A stretch of 8,434 nt of DNA from an uncultured Ruminococcus sp. (lineage in GTDB: Bacteria > Bacillota_A > Clostridia > RUG12999): assembly GCA_902783995.1 (NCBI GenBank), contig CACZTG010000105.1, positions 1 through 8,434 of the forward strand. Direction: 5' to 3'. The number at the start of each line of letters is the position of its first letter. Position 1 is the first letter of the stretch. Positions 1 to 6,694 of this stretch are shown in pieces. The position numbers were made by a program, and so were the translations under genes. The notes beneath the pieces are model-generated. The model was given only the letters and a program-made list of their open reading frames with translations. It did no database searches and had not been told where the DNA came from.

Positions 1-5
1 CCGGA

Positions 6-743
6 TTATTCCGCGTCTTCGGCATTTTCCCAGTTGTGATACACGTTTTGAACGTCATCGTTATCTTCAAGGTTTTCCAAAAGCTTTGTCATCATTGTTA
101 TATCATGCGGGTCCGAAAGCTCAATATAGTTTTGCGGAATCATTGTAACCTCCGCGCTTGACGGAGTATAGCCCTTGCTTTCGAGAGCGCCGGCGACTTT
201 TCCGAAATCATCGGGAGCGGTTGTAATTTCAAAACAGCCGTCCTCGGCACTGAAATCCTCGGCACCCGCGTCGAGAGCGTCCATCATAAGCGTTTCCTCG
301 TCTATATCCTCGTCCTCTATAATGATAAGCCCTTTTCTGTCAAACATCCATGAAACACAGCCGATTGCGCCGAGATTACCTCCGAATTTATCAAAAAAGT
401 GCTTTACGTCACCCGAAGTACGGTTTTTATTGTTTGAAAGCGTTTCGACAATAACCGCAACGCCTTTCGGACCATAGCCTTCATAGACCATTTCCATATA
501 ATCGTCCCCGCCGGCTTCGCCCGCCGCTTTTTTTATGCAGCGCTCAATATTATCGTTTGGCATATTATTCGATTTAGCTTTGTAAATTATATCCTTAAGC
601 TTAAAATTTGAAGCCGGGTCAGGTCCGCCCTGCTTTACGCAAACAGCTATCTCTCTGCCGAGCTTTGTAAAAATTTTAGCTCTCTCGCCGTCGGTTTTTT
701 CTTTCTTATGTTTTATATTTGCCCATTTGCTGTGCCCTGACAT
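6..743 (-). CDS. yebC: YebC/TACO1 family translation/transcription factor
   Basis: The 245-residue product opens with the family signature [14 protein letters not shown] and carries the conserved [17 protein letters not shown] and NKNRT segments, then GNLG. It ends with the usual NVYHNWE-like motif and an acidic tail. Length matches the family (about 240-250). YebC proteins were first described as DNA-binding regulators (PmpR). The mitochondrial relative TACO1 is a translation activator, and recent work places bacterial members at the ribosome, relieving stalling at proline-rich stretches. Which role applies here cannot be read from the sequence. The ATG at 741-743 is chosen because GGGAGG (751-756) lies 7 nt upstream and the signature begins there. 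An upstream in-frame TTG at 780-782 has no ribosome binding site. The gene follows the AraC-type regulator on the same strand with a 96-bp gap that contains its own strong promoter, so it is probably transcribed independently. The stop codon is 5 bp from the window edge. Confidence 0.96.
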   Translation of the reverse strand: MSGHSKWANIKHKKEKTDGERAKIFTKLGREIAVCVKQGGPDPASNFKLKDIIYKAKSNNMPNDNIERCIKKAAGEAGGDDYMEMVYEGYGPKGVAVIVETLSNNKNRTSGDVKHFFDKFGGNLGAIGCVSWMFDRKGLIIIEDEDIDEETLMMDALDAGAEDFSAEDGCFEITTAPDDFGKVAGALESKGYTPSSAEVTMIPQNYIELSDPHDITMMTKLLENLEDNDDVQNVYHNWENAEDAE

Positions 744-758
744 TATAATTCCTCCCTG

Positions 759-780
759 AAAACAGCCGCTGTGCGGCAGC
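759..780 (-). promoter_or_regulatory. GC-rich hairpin in the yebC leader
   Basis: In the minus-strand RNA, GCCGC (773-777) pairs with GCGGC (765-769) around a three-base ACA loop. A run of four U follows at 759-762, just before the GGGAGG ribosome binding site. It sits between the promoter and the start codon. The stem is only 5 bp and the U run short, so it may be a leader-stabilising stem or a weak attenuator rather than a true terminator. Confidence 0.4.
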
Positions 781-802
781 AAAAAAATATTTTTATACAG
801 AT

Positions 803-831
803 ATTATACCAAAATTGCGAATAATTGTCAA
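803..831 (-). promoter_or_regulatory. Consensus sigma-A promoter of yebC
   Basis: On the minus strand a perfect TTGACA (826-831) is followed after exactly 17 bp by a perfect TATAAT (803-808). A TGG before the -10 gives the extended -10 form TGnTATAAT. Transcription would start near 796, giving a leader of about 53 nt. The -35 lies just 8 bp beyond the stop codon of the AraC-type gene. Such a match predicts strong, largely constitutive expression. Confidence 0.9.
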
Positions 832-839
832 GTAGCCGT

Positions 840-1652
840 TTACCTATATTTCGCTCTGAACTCCGATGGGCTTATGCCGAACTCTTTTTTAAAGGTTTTT
901 GTAAAAAAGCTGCTGTCGTAAAAGCAGCATTTTCCGGCAATTTCCGTAACTGTAAGCTCTGTTGAGGCAAGAAGCTGTTTTGCCGCCGAAAGACGGCGGT
1001 TTTTTATAAAACTACCTATTGTAATTCCTATGTTTTCCTTAAAAATTCTGCATAAATGATATTTACTTATGTGCGTTGCCTCGCTTATTTCGTCAATTGT
1101 AATTTTTTCAAGAGCGTTATCACTTATAAAGGACAGAATATCCCCTATCTTGTCACTGCTTTTCTGCGCAGAACCGGCATTTGTCTTGCTTATACCTATA
1201 TTCATAAGCTCAGTAAGCACGGAAACAAGTCTACCGTATTTCATTCCTGAATTATCTTTCAAAATATTTTTCACCTTCAGAAAAAGCCTGTCTGTTTCTA
1301 TACACTCTTCGGGCGAAAGTTCGCAAAAAGTTCCGCCGTTTTTTTCAAACAAAAGGCTGTATTCGCCGCTCATTTTTAAGCTTCCGCAAATCTGCTTCAT
1401 TTCAGGCGTATTTAAAATTATTATGGAATGGTTATACCTGTTTATATCCTCCGGCGCAACAAAATGTGTGGCAAGTCCGTTTATAAAATACAAACCGTTC
1501 TTTTTCATTTTATATAGCTTTCCGTTTATAAGAATACTGCCGTCACTTTGAAAGGTTTGTATTATTTCACTTGTAACGGTATGTGTATGCGGAGATGAAC
1601 CGTAAGAATTTACAAAATCTATTCTGTATAAGCACGATTTTACAGGCAGCAT
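840..1652 (-). CDS. AraC family transcriptional regulator
   Basis: The 270-residue product has the usual AraC/XylS layout. The N-terminal half (about residues 15-150) is cupin-like, with a HTHT segment at residues 22-25, and would sense a ligand. The C-terminal 100 residues hold two helix-turn-helix units: the first around ITIDEISEATHISKYHLCRIFK, the second around LTVTEIAGKCCFYDSSFFTK, ending with KKEFGISPSEFRAKYR. The position usually occupied by Gly in the second unit (GF.D.SYF) is Cys here, a modest oddity. The ATG at 1650-1652 is preceded by GGGGGAG (1661-1667). It diverges from the GH88-SDR-lyase operon across 152 bp, so it is most likely the local activator of that operon, as is common for AraC regulators beside glycan genes. 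The inducer is probably a breakdown sugar (inference). No terminator is visible after the gene before the yebC promoter. Confidence 0.92.
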   Translation of the reverse strand: MLPVKSCLYRIDFVNSYGSSPHTHTVTSEIIQTFQSDGSILINGKLYKMKKNGLYFINGLATHFVAPEDINRYNHSIIILNTPEMKQICGSLKMSGEYSLLFEKNGGTFCELSPEECIETDRLFLKVKNILKDNSGMKYGRLVSVLTELMNIGISKTNAGSAQKSSDKIGDILSFISDNALEKITIDEISEATHISKYHLCRIFKENIGITIGSFIKNRRLSAAKQLLASTELTVTEIAGKCCFYDSSFFTKTFKKEFGISPSEFRAKYR

Positions 1653-1675
1653 TTTTATCTCTCCCCCTTTTTTCT

Positions 1676-1704
1676 ATTGTACCATATAAGAGTAAAAAAA
1701 GCAA
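1676..1704 (-). promoter_or_regulatory. Putative promoter of the AraC-type regulator
   Basis: On the minus strand an extended -10 box, TGGTACAAT (-10 hexamer at 1676-1681), has a weak -35, TTGCTT (1699-1704), with a 17-bp spacer. Transcription would begin near 1669, immediately before the ribosome binding site, giving a leader of only about 17-20 nt. The -35 lies inside the first copy of the direct repeat at 1693-1710, which suggests that the regulator represses itself by occluding it. Confidence 0.55.
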
Positions 1705-1732
1705 TATAATACAATAAAAAAAGCAATAAAAT
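1693..1732. repeat. 18-bp direct repeat, likely AraC-type operator
   Basis: TAAAAAAAGCAATA occurs at 1693-1706 and again at 1715-1728. Extending to 18 bp (1693-1710 and 1715-1732) leaves one mismatch. The copies are in the same orientation with a 22-bp period, close to two helical turns. AraC family proteins typically bind as dimers to direct half-sites spaced about 21 bp. The pair lies in the divergent spacer, overlaps the regulator's own -35 and ends 25 bp before the operon's candidate -10. The AT-richness of the spacer is a caution, but the shared GCAATA core argues against simple poly-A similarity. Confidence 0.65.
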
Positions 1733-1757
1733 TAAAGAAAAACCGTAAAAAAGGGTA

Positions 1758-1763
1758 TATAAT
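1758..1763 (+). promoter_or_regulatory. Putative -10 of the GH88-SDR-lyase operon
   Basis: TATAAT at 1758-1763 would place transcription start near 1770, leaving a leader of about 35 nt. The expected -35 position (1735-1740) shows no TTGACA similarity. That fits an activator-dependent promoter, with the second repeat copy (ending 1732) next to the -35 region. Another TATAAT at 1705-1710 lies inside the first repeat copy and has no usable -35. The choice is uncertain in this AT-rich spacer. Confidence 0.45.
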
Positions 1764-1804
1764 AATAAAAAAATAAAGTTTCAGCGAAAGGAATTTGTGT
1801 AAAA

Positions 1805-2911
1805 ATGATATGCTTAAATGACGAAAATAAAAAATGGGTTGACGGTATATACGACAAGCTGTGTGGTAAGCTTGAAAAAAGTGCCGTTTCTCACAAAAAC
1901 AGTATTCCCTATATGACGGTAAACGGCAAATACGAAGACATGGTGAAAAAAAACGTCGGCTGGTGGACAAACGGCTTTTTCGGCGGCACAATGTGGCTTA
2001 TGTACAAAGCAACCGGCAATGAGGTTTTCCGGACCGCGGCCGAAAATCAGGAAACCCTGCTCGATACAGCGCTGCTTAACTATGATAAGCTTGACCATGA
2101 TATAGGCTTTATGTGGGGACTTACGGCAAAGGCGCACTATATTCTGACGGAAAATTTAAACGCGCGCAAGAAAGCGCTTTTTGCCGCAAGCGTGCTTTTT
2201 TCAAGGCTTAATATAAAGTCGCGCTTTATAAAGGCGTGGAACGGTCATCCGTACTCGATAATTGACTGTATGATGAACATTCCTCTGCTTTACTGGGCAT
2301 CACGCGAAATCGGTGACAAAAGGTTTGAATACGCCGCGCAGATGCACGCCGATATGAGCATAAAGGAGCATATAAGAGATGACGGCAGCGTCGTACATAT
2401 ATGCGTTCATAATGAAGAAAAGGACGAGGTTACGGAAACTCTTGCGGGACAGGGCTGTGCTGTAGGCTCGGCATGGTCGAGAGGTCAGGCGTGGGCGGTT
2501 TACGGCTTTGTTTTAAGCTATATTCATACAGGAGAAAAGCGTTATCTTGACGCTTGCCGCAAGGTAACGGATTATTTCCTTGAAGAAATTAAAAAGGCGG
2601 GTTATAAAACCGTTACCGATTTTAAAGCGCCGGAGAAGCCGCTTTATTATGATAACAGCGCCGGCGTCTGCGCCGCCTGCGGTATGCTTGAGCTTTATAA
2701 AATAACCGCCGAAGAAAAATATTTAAACGGCGCGTTAAATATTTTAAAGGCAATGGAGGACGATTTAATATTTGACGATTCAAACGAATCGATCGTTCAA
2801 AACTGTATGGTTTCATACAGTGAAGGCAAAGAGGTTGACCTCATTTATGCCGACTTCTTCCTTTGCGAAGCGATTTTAAAATTAAAAAATACCGACTTTT
2901 TAATATGGTAA
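1805..2911 (+). CDS. GH88 unsaturated glucuronyl hydrolase
   Basis: The 368-residue product carries the hallmarks of glycoside hydrolase family 88: WWTNGFFGGTMWLMY (53-67), HDIGFMW (98-104), IDCMMNIPLLYWAS (153-166) and AWSRGQAWAVYG (223-234). Asp99 and Asp154 correspond to the two essential Asp residues known in Bacillus GH88 (Asp88 and Asp149). These enzymes hydrate the C4-C5 double bond of the 4,5-unsaturated uronyl residue that polysaccharide lyases leave at a chain end, releasing an unsaturated uronic acid that opens to a keto form. No signal peptide is seen, so action is cytoplasmic. It is the first gene of a plus-strand operon, followed after 27 bp by the SDR. The ribosome binding site AAAGGA (1787-1792) is 12 nt from the ATG, rather far, but no better in-frame start exists. 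Length is normal for the family. GH105 is a related alternative, but the motifs favour GH88. Glycan specificity cannot be assigned. Confidence 0.93.
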   Translation: MICLNDENKKWVDGIYDKLCGKLEKSAVSHKNSIPYMTVNGKYEDMVKKNVGWWTNGFFGGTMWLMYKATGNEVFRTAAENQETLLDTALLNYDKLDHDIGFMWGLTAKAHYILTENLNARKKALFAASVLFSRLNIKSRFIKAWNGHPYSIIDCMMNIPLLYWASREIGDKRFEYAAQMHADMSIKEHIRDDGSVVHICVHNEEKDEVTETLAGQGCAVGSAWSRGQAWAVYGFVLSYIHTGEKRYLDACRKVTDYFLEEIKKAGYKTVTDFKAPEKPLYYDNSAGVCAACGMLELYKITAEEKYLNGALNILKAMEDDLIFDDSNESIVQNCMVSYSEGKEVDLIYADFFLCEAILKLKNTDFLIW

Positions 2912-2938
2912 CAGTCACAACAAAAAGGGAGAAGAAAA

Positions 2939-3691
2939 ATGTTTGATTTAACAGGAAAAGTTTCATTAATTACGGGAGCGTCCGGAGGAATAGGAAAAGG
3001 TATAGCTCTTGCTTTTGCAAAACAGGGAGCTGATGTTATTATAAATTATTTAAATAATCAAGCCTCTGCGTATAAACTTGCCGATGAAATCACTTCAACG
3101 GGAAGAAAAGCAATTGCCATCAGGGCTGACGTTTCAAAAGCTGCGGAAGCAAAAAAATTGTTTGAAAAAGCCGAAAAAGAATTCGGAAGGCTTGATATTC
3201 TTGTAAATAACGCAGGAATAAGCCAATCCAAGGATATATTTGAAATGGAGCTTTCAGATTTTGAACGGGTTATGAATATAAATCTTACAAGTGCATTTCT
3301 TTGTTCAAAATATGCTCTGGAAATAATGAAAAAGCAAGGTAATGGCAGAATAATATCAATAGCTTCTCAGGCGGGAGAAAGAGGAGCCTTGTTCGGTCAT
3401 GTTCACTACGCCGCTTCAAAAAGCGGTGTGCTTGCTATGTCAAAGACATTGGCAAGAACCGCCGCTCCGTATGGTATAACCGTAAACTGCATTGCTCCGG
3501 GCGTTATTTTTACGGATTTTACTTATGCCGTTCATACAGATGATGAAATCAAAATGCTTGAGGAATCCATACCGCTCGGACTTGGTAATGCAGATGACGT
3601 CAGCGCCGCAGCCGTTTATCTGGCAAGCGAAGAGGCACGGTACGTAACGGGAGCAACCATTGACGTAAACGGCGGCTCTTATATTCACTAA
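2939..3691 (+). CDS. SDR family NAD(P)-dependent oxidoreductase
   Basis: The 250-residue product is a classical short-chain dehydrogenase. It has the cofactor-binding TGASGGIG (12-19), Asp64, NNAG (90-93) and the catalytic set Asn115, Ser143, Tyr157 and Lys161 (YAASK). It ends with a typical VTGATIDVNGG segment. The second strand ends INYLNN, without the Asp that marks NAD preference or the Arg common in NADP enzymes, so the cofactor is open. GGGAG (2927-2931) lies 7 nt before the ATG. Because it sits between GH88 and a lyase, a plausible job is reduction of the keto-deoxy-uronate made after GH88 action, as KduD or DhuD do. It does not closely resemble E. coli KduD, and a FabG-like or sugar-alcohol activity is possible. 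Glycine codon use differs from its neighbours: 13 of 23 are GGA, against 3 of 24 in the GH88 gene (counted by eye), which hints at a separate origin. Confidence 0.93.
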   Translation: MFDLTGKVSLITGASGGIGKGIALAFAKQGADVIINYLNNQASAYKLADEITSTGRKAIAIRADVSKAAEAKKLFEKAEKEFGRLDILVNNAGISQSKDIFEMELSDFERVMNINLTSAFLCSKYALEIMKKQGNGRIISIASQAGERGALFGHVHYAASKSGVLAMSKTLARTAAPYGITVNCIAPGVIFTDFTYAVHTDDEIKMLEESIPLGLGNADDVSAAAVYLASEEARYVTGATIDVNGGSYIH

Positions 3692-3715
3692 TTATTTTTA
3701 CGGGAGAATAATGTA

Positions 3716-5419
3716 ATGAAAAATTATTTCGGAATTGACTTTGGTAAACAAAAAGAAGCGCTTTTAAACTGCGATACCATAAAACCTGCAATTGAAGATG
3801 TTATTTCAAAGGCGGACAGTGCCATAGGTAAAACCTATCCGACGCTAAAAATGAGTGAATATATGCTTTTTTACGAAACGGGTGACAGAAGCATTTATGA
3901 GCTAAAATATTTTGAGCGAAGAAATGACTGCGCATATCTTTCAGCGGCGTTATGGCTCACAAATAACGAAAAATATTTAAAGCCGCTTATTGACATAATT
4001 TATACAATATGCGATGAATACACCTGGTGTGTGCCGGCTCACGTACATATGGAAAAAAATCCTTCTCCCGGGGAAATCGTAGGCTATGCGGATTTATTTA
4101 ACGGCGAAACGGCAAGACTGCTTACGGAAGCTGTTATGGCAAACGGCGATAAACTTCCCTGTTATGTCCTCGAAAGAATATCTTACGAAATTCACCGCAG
4201 AGTAATAGACGGTTTTAAAAACTGCCGTTTTTTCTGGTGGGAAAACGCCACAAACAATTGGGCGGCAGTATGCGCAAACGGTATTGCTGCCGCGCTTTTG
4301 CATTTCGGCACGGAGGAAGAAATAAACGGGCTTTTACCAAGACTTTATAAAGCCGCGGATAACTTTCTGTCGGGAATTGAGCCTGACGGCTGCTGCAAGG
4401 AAGGTTTTGAATACTGGAACTTCGGTTTTGGTTATTTTGTTTATTTCGCAAGGCTTATTTATAATTTTACAGACGCTAAAAAAAATTATTTTGAAATAAA
4501 TAAGGTTAAAAATATTGCTATGTTTCCGCAAAAAATCCGTATGGGCAAAACAAAGGTTTACAGCGTATCCGACGGCAGCACGGATTATAGGGTAAGTCTC
4601 GGATTACTGTGCGTTACGCGTCAAATATACGGCAAAGAGATTTTATATCCCGAACTTACACTTCCTCTTGCTGACGGTACAATATATTCATTAAAGGAGC
4701 TTTTATGGTTTGATAAAAACTACAAGGCGGACGCATATAAGGCCGAAACCTCATTTTTTGAGGATTCCGAATGGTACATAAAAAACGGAAAGCGTTTCAG
4801 CTTTGCGGCAAAGGGCGGCAATAACAATGAGCCGCATAATCATAACGATGTCGGAAGCTTTATGATAGTTAACGGTGACGATATAGTAATTGCCGACCTC
4901 GGCAGAGGGGAATACAGAAAAGGTACGTTTGATTCCTCTGTACGCTACACAATGTTTGTAAACGGCTCACAGGGGCACAGCGTTCCGATTATAAACGGTC
5001 AGCATCAGCTTGAAGGAGCGCAGTATAAGGCGAAAAACGTAAAAGGCGGCGAAAACGGTTTTTCTCTTGACATTGAAGGTGCTTACGAAAAAGGACTTAT
5101 AAATAAAATTCACCGATGCTTTGAAATCGGTGAAAATTCCGTTACTTTGACTGATTCGTTTATTTTTTCGGAAAATACCGAAAGCATTTGCGAAAGGCTT
5201 ATAAGCCCCTTTAAACCGCAAATTTGTGACGGTTATGTTTTGCTCGGAAATGCGAGACTTATTTTTGACAAAAACCGTTACTCCGTTTCTTTCGGTGAAG
5301 AAAACTACGGCACACGGCTTGTACTCGGAAAGGACGGCATAAGAACCGCGTATTATATTGATTTTACGCCCGCCTCCGGATTAACGGATAAATTTGAAAT
5401 AGAAATAAAAGCGGATTAG
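3716..5419 (+). CDS. Heparinase II/III-type polysaccharide lyase
   Basis: The 567-residue product has the layout of heparinase II/III proteins. An alpha-helical N-terminal part contains ENATNNWAAVC (176-186) and EGFEYWNFGFGY (229-240). A beta-sheet C-terminal part opens with KGGNNNEPHNHNDVGSF (366-382), the family's most conserved block. Candidate catalytic residues are Asn180 or Asn181, Tyr233 (or Tyr240) and His374 or His376. Their spacing is close to the Asn-Tyr-His set of heparinase III, where Asn replaces the His of heparinase II. Such lyases cleave uronic-acid polysaccharides by beta-elimination, making the substrate of GH88. The N-terminus (MKNYFGIDFGKQ) has no signal peptide, so it probably acts inside the cell on imported oligosaccharides. 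GGGAGA (3702-3707) is 8 nt before the ATG; the gap from the SDR is 24 bp. It is the last gene of the operon. Only 28 bp separate it from the convergent MFS gene, and no clear terminator is visible there. The exact PL family and substrate are unknown. Confidence 0.85.
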   Translation: MKNYFGIDFGKQKEALLNCDTIKPAIEDVISKADSAIGKTYPTLKMSEYMLFYETGDRSIYELKYFERRNDCAYLSAALWLTNNEKYLKPLIDIIYTICDEYTWCVPAHVHMEKNPSPGEIVGYADLFNGETARLLTEAVMANGDKLPCYVLERISYEIHRRVIDGFKNCRFFWWENATNNWAAVCANGIAAALLHFGTEEEINGLLPRLYKAADNFLSGIEPDGCCKEGFEYWNFGFGYFVYFARLIYNFTDAKKNYFEINKVKNIAMFPQKIRMGKTKVYSVSDGSTDYRVSLGLLCVTRQIYGKEILYPELTLPLADGTIYSLKELLWFDKNYKADAYKAETSFFEDSEWYIKNGKRFSFAAKGGNNNEPHNHNDVGSFMIVNGDDIVIADLGRGEYRKGTFDSSVRYTMFVNGSQGHSVPIINGQHQLEGAQYKAKNVKGGENGFSLDIEGAYEKGLINKIHRCFEIGENSVTLTDSFIFSENTESICERLISPFKPQICDGYVLLGNARLIFDKNRYSVSFGEENYGTRLVLGKDGIRTAYYIDFTPASGLTDKFEIEIKAD

Positions 5420-5447
5420 AATATGCTTTGCAAAACGCCTCTTTTAC

Positions 5448-6623
5448 TTAGTCCGTTACCTTTTTAATTAACGAAACAGTCAATACAAGCGAAAAAAACA
5501 CTCCCGCCGTCATCCCTGCCTTCAGACTGCCGCCAAAGCTTTCGGCAAGTATTCCTACAGAAGCCGGTCCTATACAGCAGCCTATATCTCCCGCAAAGGC
5601 AAGAAGCGAAAACATGGCAATTCCTCCGTCCGGCATATCTTTTGCGCAAACACTGTAAGTGCCCGGCCAAAGGACGCCGACAGCAAAACCGCAGACAGCG
5701 CAGCCTATTATGCTTAAAATACAGCCGGGAGAAAATGCCGCAAGCGAATAGCCTATAACCAATGCGGCTGCACAGCAAAGCATATATTTTTTTAAGTTTA
5801 TTTTATCTCCGAGCTTAGAGCTTACTATTCTTGAAACGCCCATAACTGCGGCAAAAACACAGGGAACGGCAATGTCTCCCACTGTTTTTGAAAGCCCCAG
5901 TGCCTCCTGCGCAAATGCGGATGCCCACTGTGCAAGAACAAGTTCGCACGCTCCCGAACAAACCATAATAAGCATAAACAACCTGAATTCCGCACTTTTA
6001 ATCAGCCTGCTTATGTTTCCGCCGTCCTTTTCTCCGGGCGGCGGAGTTATTGGAACAAACACAAAACAAACAGCGTTTATAAATGGCAAAAGCGACCAGA
6101 TTATTGCCATTATAAACCAATTTTCAATCTTACAGAAAAAGAAAAACACAGTGGATATAAACACTACTCCAAGCTGTCCCCAACAATAAAACGAATGAAG
6201 CAGGCTCATTATGCTTGCTTTTTTGTTTTTCGGAGTCGGGCATGCTTCCGCTATGGGGCTTATCATCACCTCAATCAAACCGCCTCCGGCAGCATAGAAG
6301 CCCGAAGCCGTGATAAGCGCCGCAAAAGGCGGCATAATTTCCGGCAATACTGCCATAAAAACAAGTCCAAGTCCCGCAAAAATATGCGCGATGATAACAG
6401 TACGTCTGCACCCTATGCGGCGCGCAATATAACTTGATAAAAGGTCAACCGCTATCTGCATGGAAAAATTAAACACCGATATTGCCGCAAGATTTATGTA
6501 GGTCAGAGCGTAACAACCTCTGAAATAAGCAAACAAAAGTGTTACAAAGTTGTTTATAACCGCCTGTACAATATAACCCGTTATGCATGCGTTAATTGTA
6601 CCCTTACAGCCCGTTTTTTTCAT
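5448..6623 (-). CDS. MFS transporter, possible sugar importer
   Basis: The 391-residue product is an integral membrane protein with about 12 hydrophobic segments, near residues 11-33, 41-63, 73-93, 98-122, 139-163, 168-191, 213-234, 248-268, 278-298, 300-320, 334-357 and 367-387. A polar loop (192-212, PPPGEKDGG) separates the two halves, as expected for the major facilitator superfamily. IARRIGCRR (66-74) after TM2 resembles MFS motif A, and SSKLGDKINLKK (268-279) is its counterpart in the second half. HSFYCWGQ (143-150) in TM5 recalls sugar-proton symporter relatives such as FucP-type proteins, but the substrate is not readable. The ATG at 6621-6623 is chosen because AAAGGA lies 5 nt upstream. 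A longer GTG start at 6671 falls inside a terminator hairpin. It converges on the lyase gene, so a role in taking up the operon's sugar is suggested by proximity only. Efflux of another compound is possible. Confidence 0.88.
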   Translation of the reverse strand: MKKTGCKGTINACITGYIVQAVINNFVTLLFAYFRGCYALTYINLAAISVFNFSMQIAVDLLSSYIARRIGCRRTVIIAHIFAGLGLVFMAVLPEIMPPFAALITASGFYAAGGGLIEVMISPIAEACPTPKNKKASIMSLLHSFYCWGQLGVVFISTVFFFFCKIENWFIMAIIWSLLPFINAVCFVFVPITPPPGEKDGGNISRLIKSAEFRLFMLIMVCSGACELVLAQWASAFAQEALGLSKTVGDIAVPCVFAAVMGVSRIVSSKLGDKINLKKYMLCCAAALVIGYSLAAFSPGCILSIIGCAVCGFAVGVLWPGTYSVCAKDMPDGGIAMFSLLAFAGDIGCCIGPASVGILAESFGGSLKAGMTAGVFFSLVLTVSLIKKVTD

Positions 6624-6637
6624 AAAAATCCTTTCCC

Positions 6638-6675
6638 TAAATAAAAGGCTGTGACAAAACGAAGTCGTCACAGCC
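6638..6675 (-). terminator. Rho-independent terminator after the S1 gene
   Basis: On the minus strand, GGCTGTGAC (6667-6675) pairs perfectly over 9 bp with GTCACAGCC (6647-6655) around an 11-base loop. TTTTATTTA follows at 6638-6646. It begins 19 bp beyond the S1 stop codon and ends about 15 bp before the MFS start codon. It should end S1 transcription, and any MFS transcript entering from S1 must pass it. Confidence 0.85.
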
Positions 6676-6694
6676 CCTTATCACAAGTAATTTT

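Noticed and set aside
744..782. Longer yebC start at an upstream TTG (780-782)
   Set aside because: It has no ribosome binding site, lies about 14 nt from the predicted transcription start within the leader hairpin, and adds 13 residues before the conserved family signature.
1674..1991. Minus-strand frame rich in Phe and Ile that could look like a membrane peptide
   Set aside because: It is the reverse of the poly-A spacer and the start of the GH88 gene, with no ribosome binding site or family resemblance.
3711..3718. Start-stop ATGTAATG just before the lyase
   Set aside because: The first ATG is only 3 nt from the ribosome binding site and is followed at once by a stop; coincidental sequence is more likely than translational control.
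5420..5473. Terminator between the convergent lyase and MFS genes
   Set aside because: Only a TTTGCAAA palindrome and a 5-bp CGTTA/TAACG stem with a 10-base loop are visible; neither has a GC-rich stem followed by a T-run.
6624..6671. Longer MFS start at an upstream GTG (6669-6671)
   Set aside because: It sits inside the S1 terminator hairpin without a ribosome binding site, and the added residues are not conserved-looking. The ATG at 6623 has AAAGGA at good spacing.
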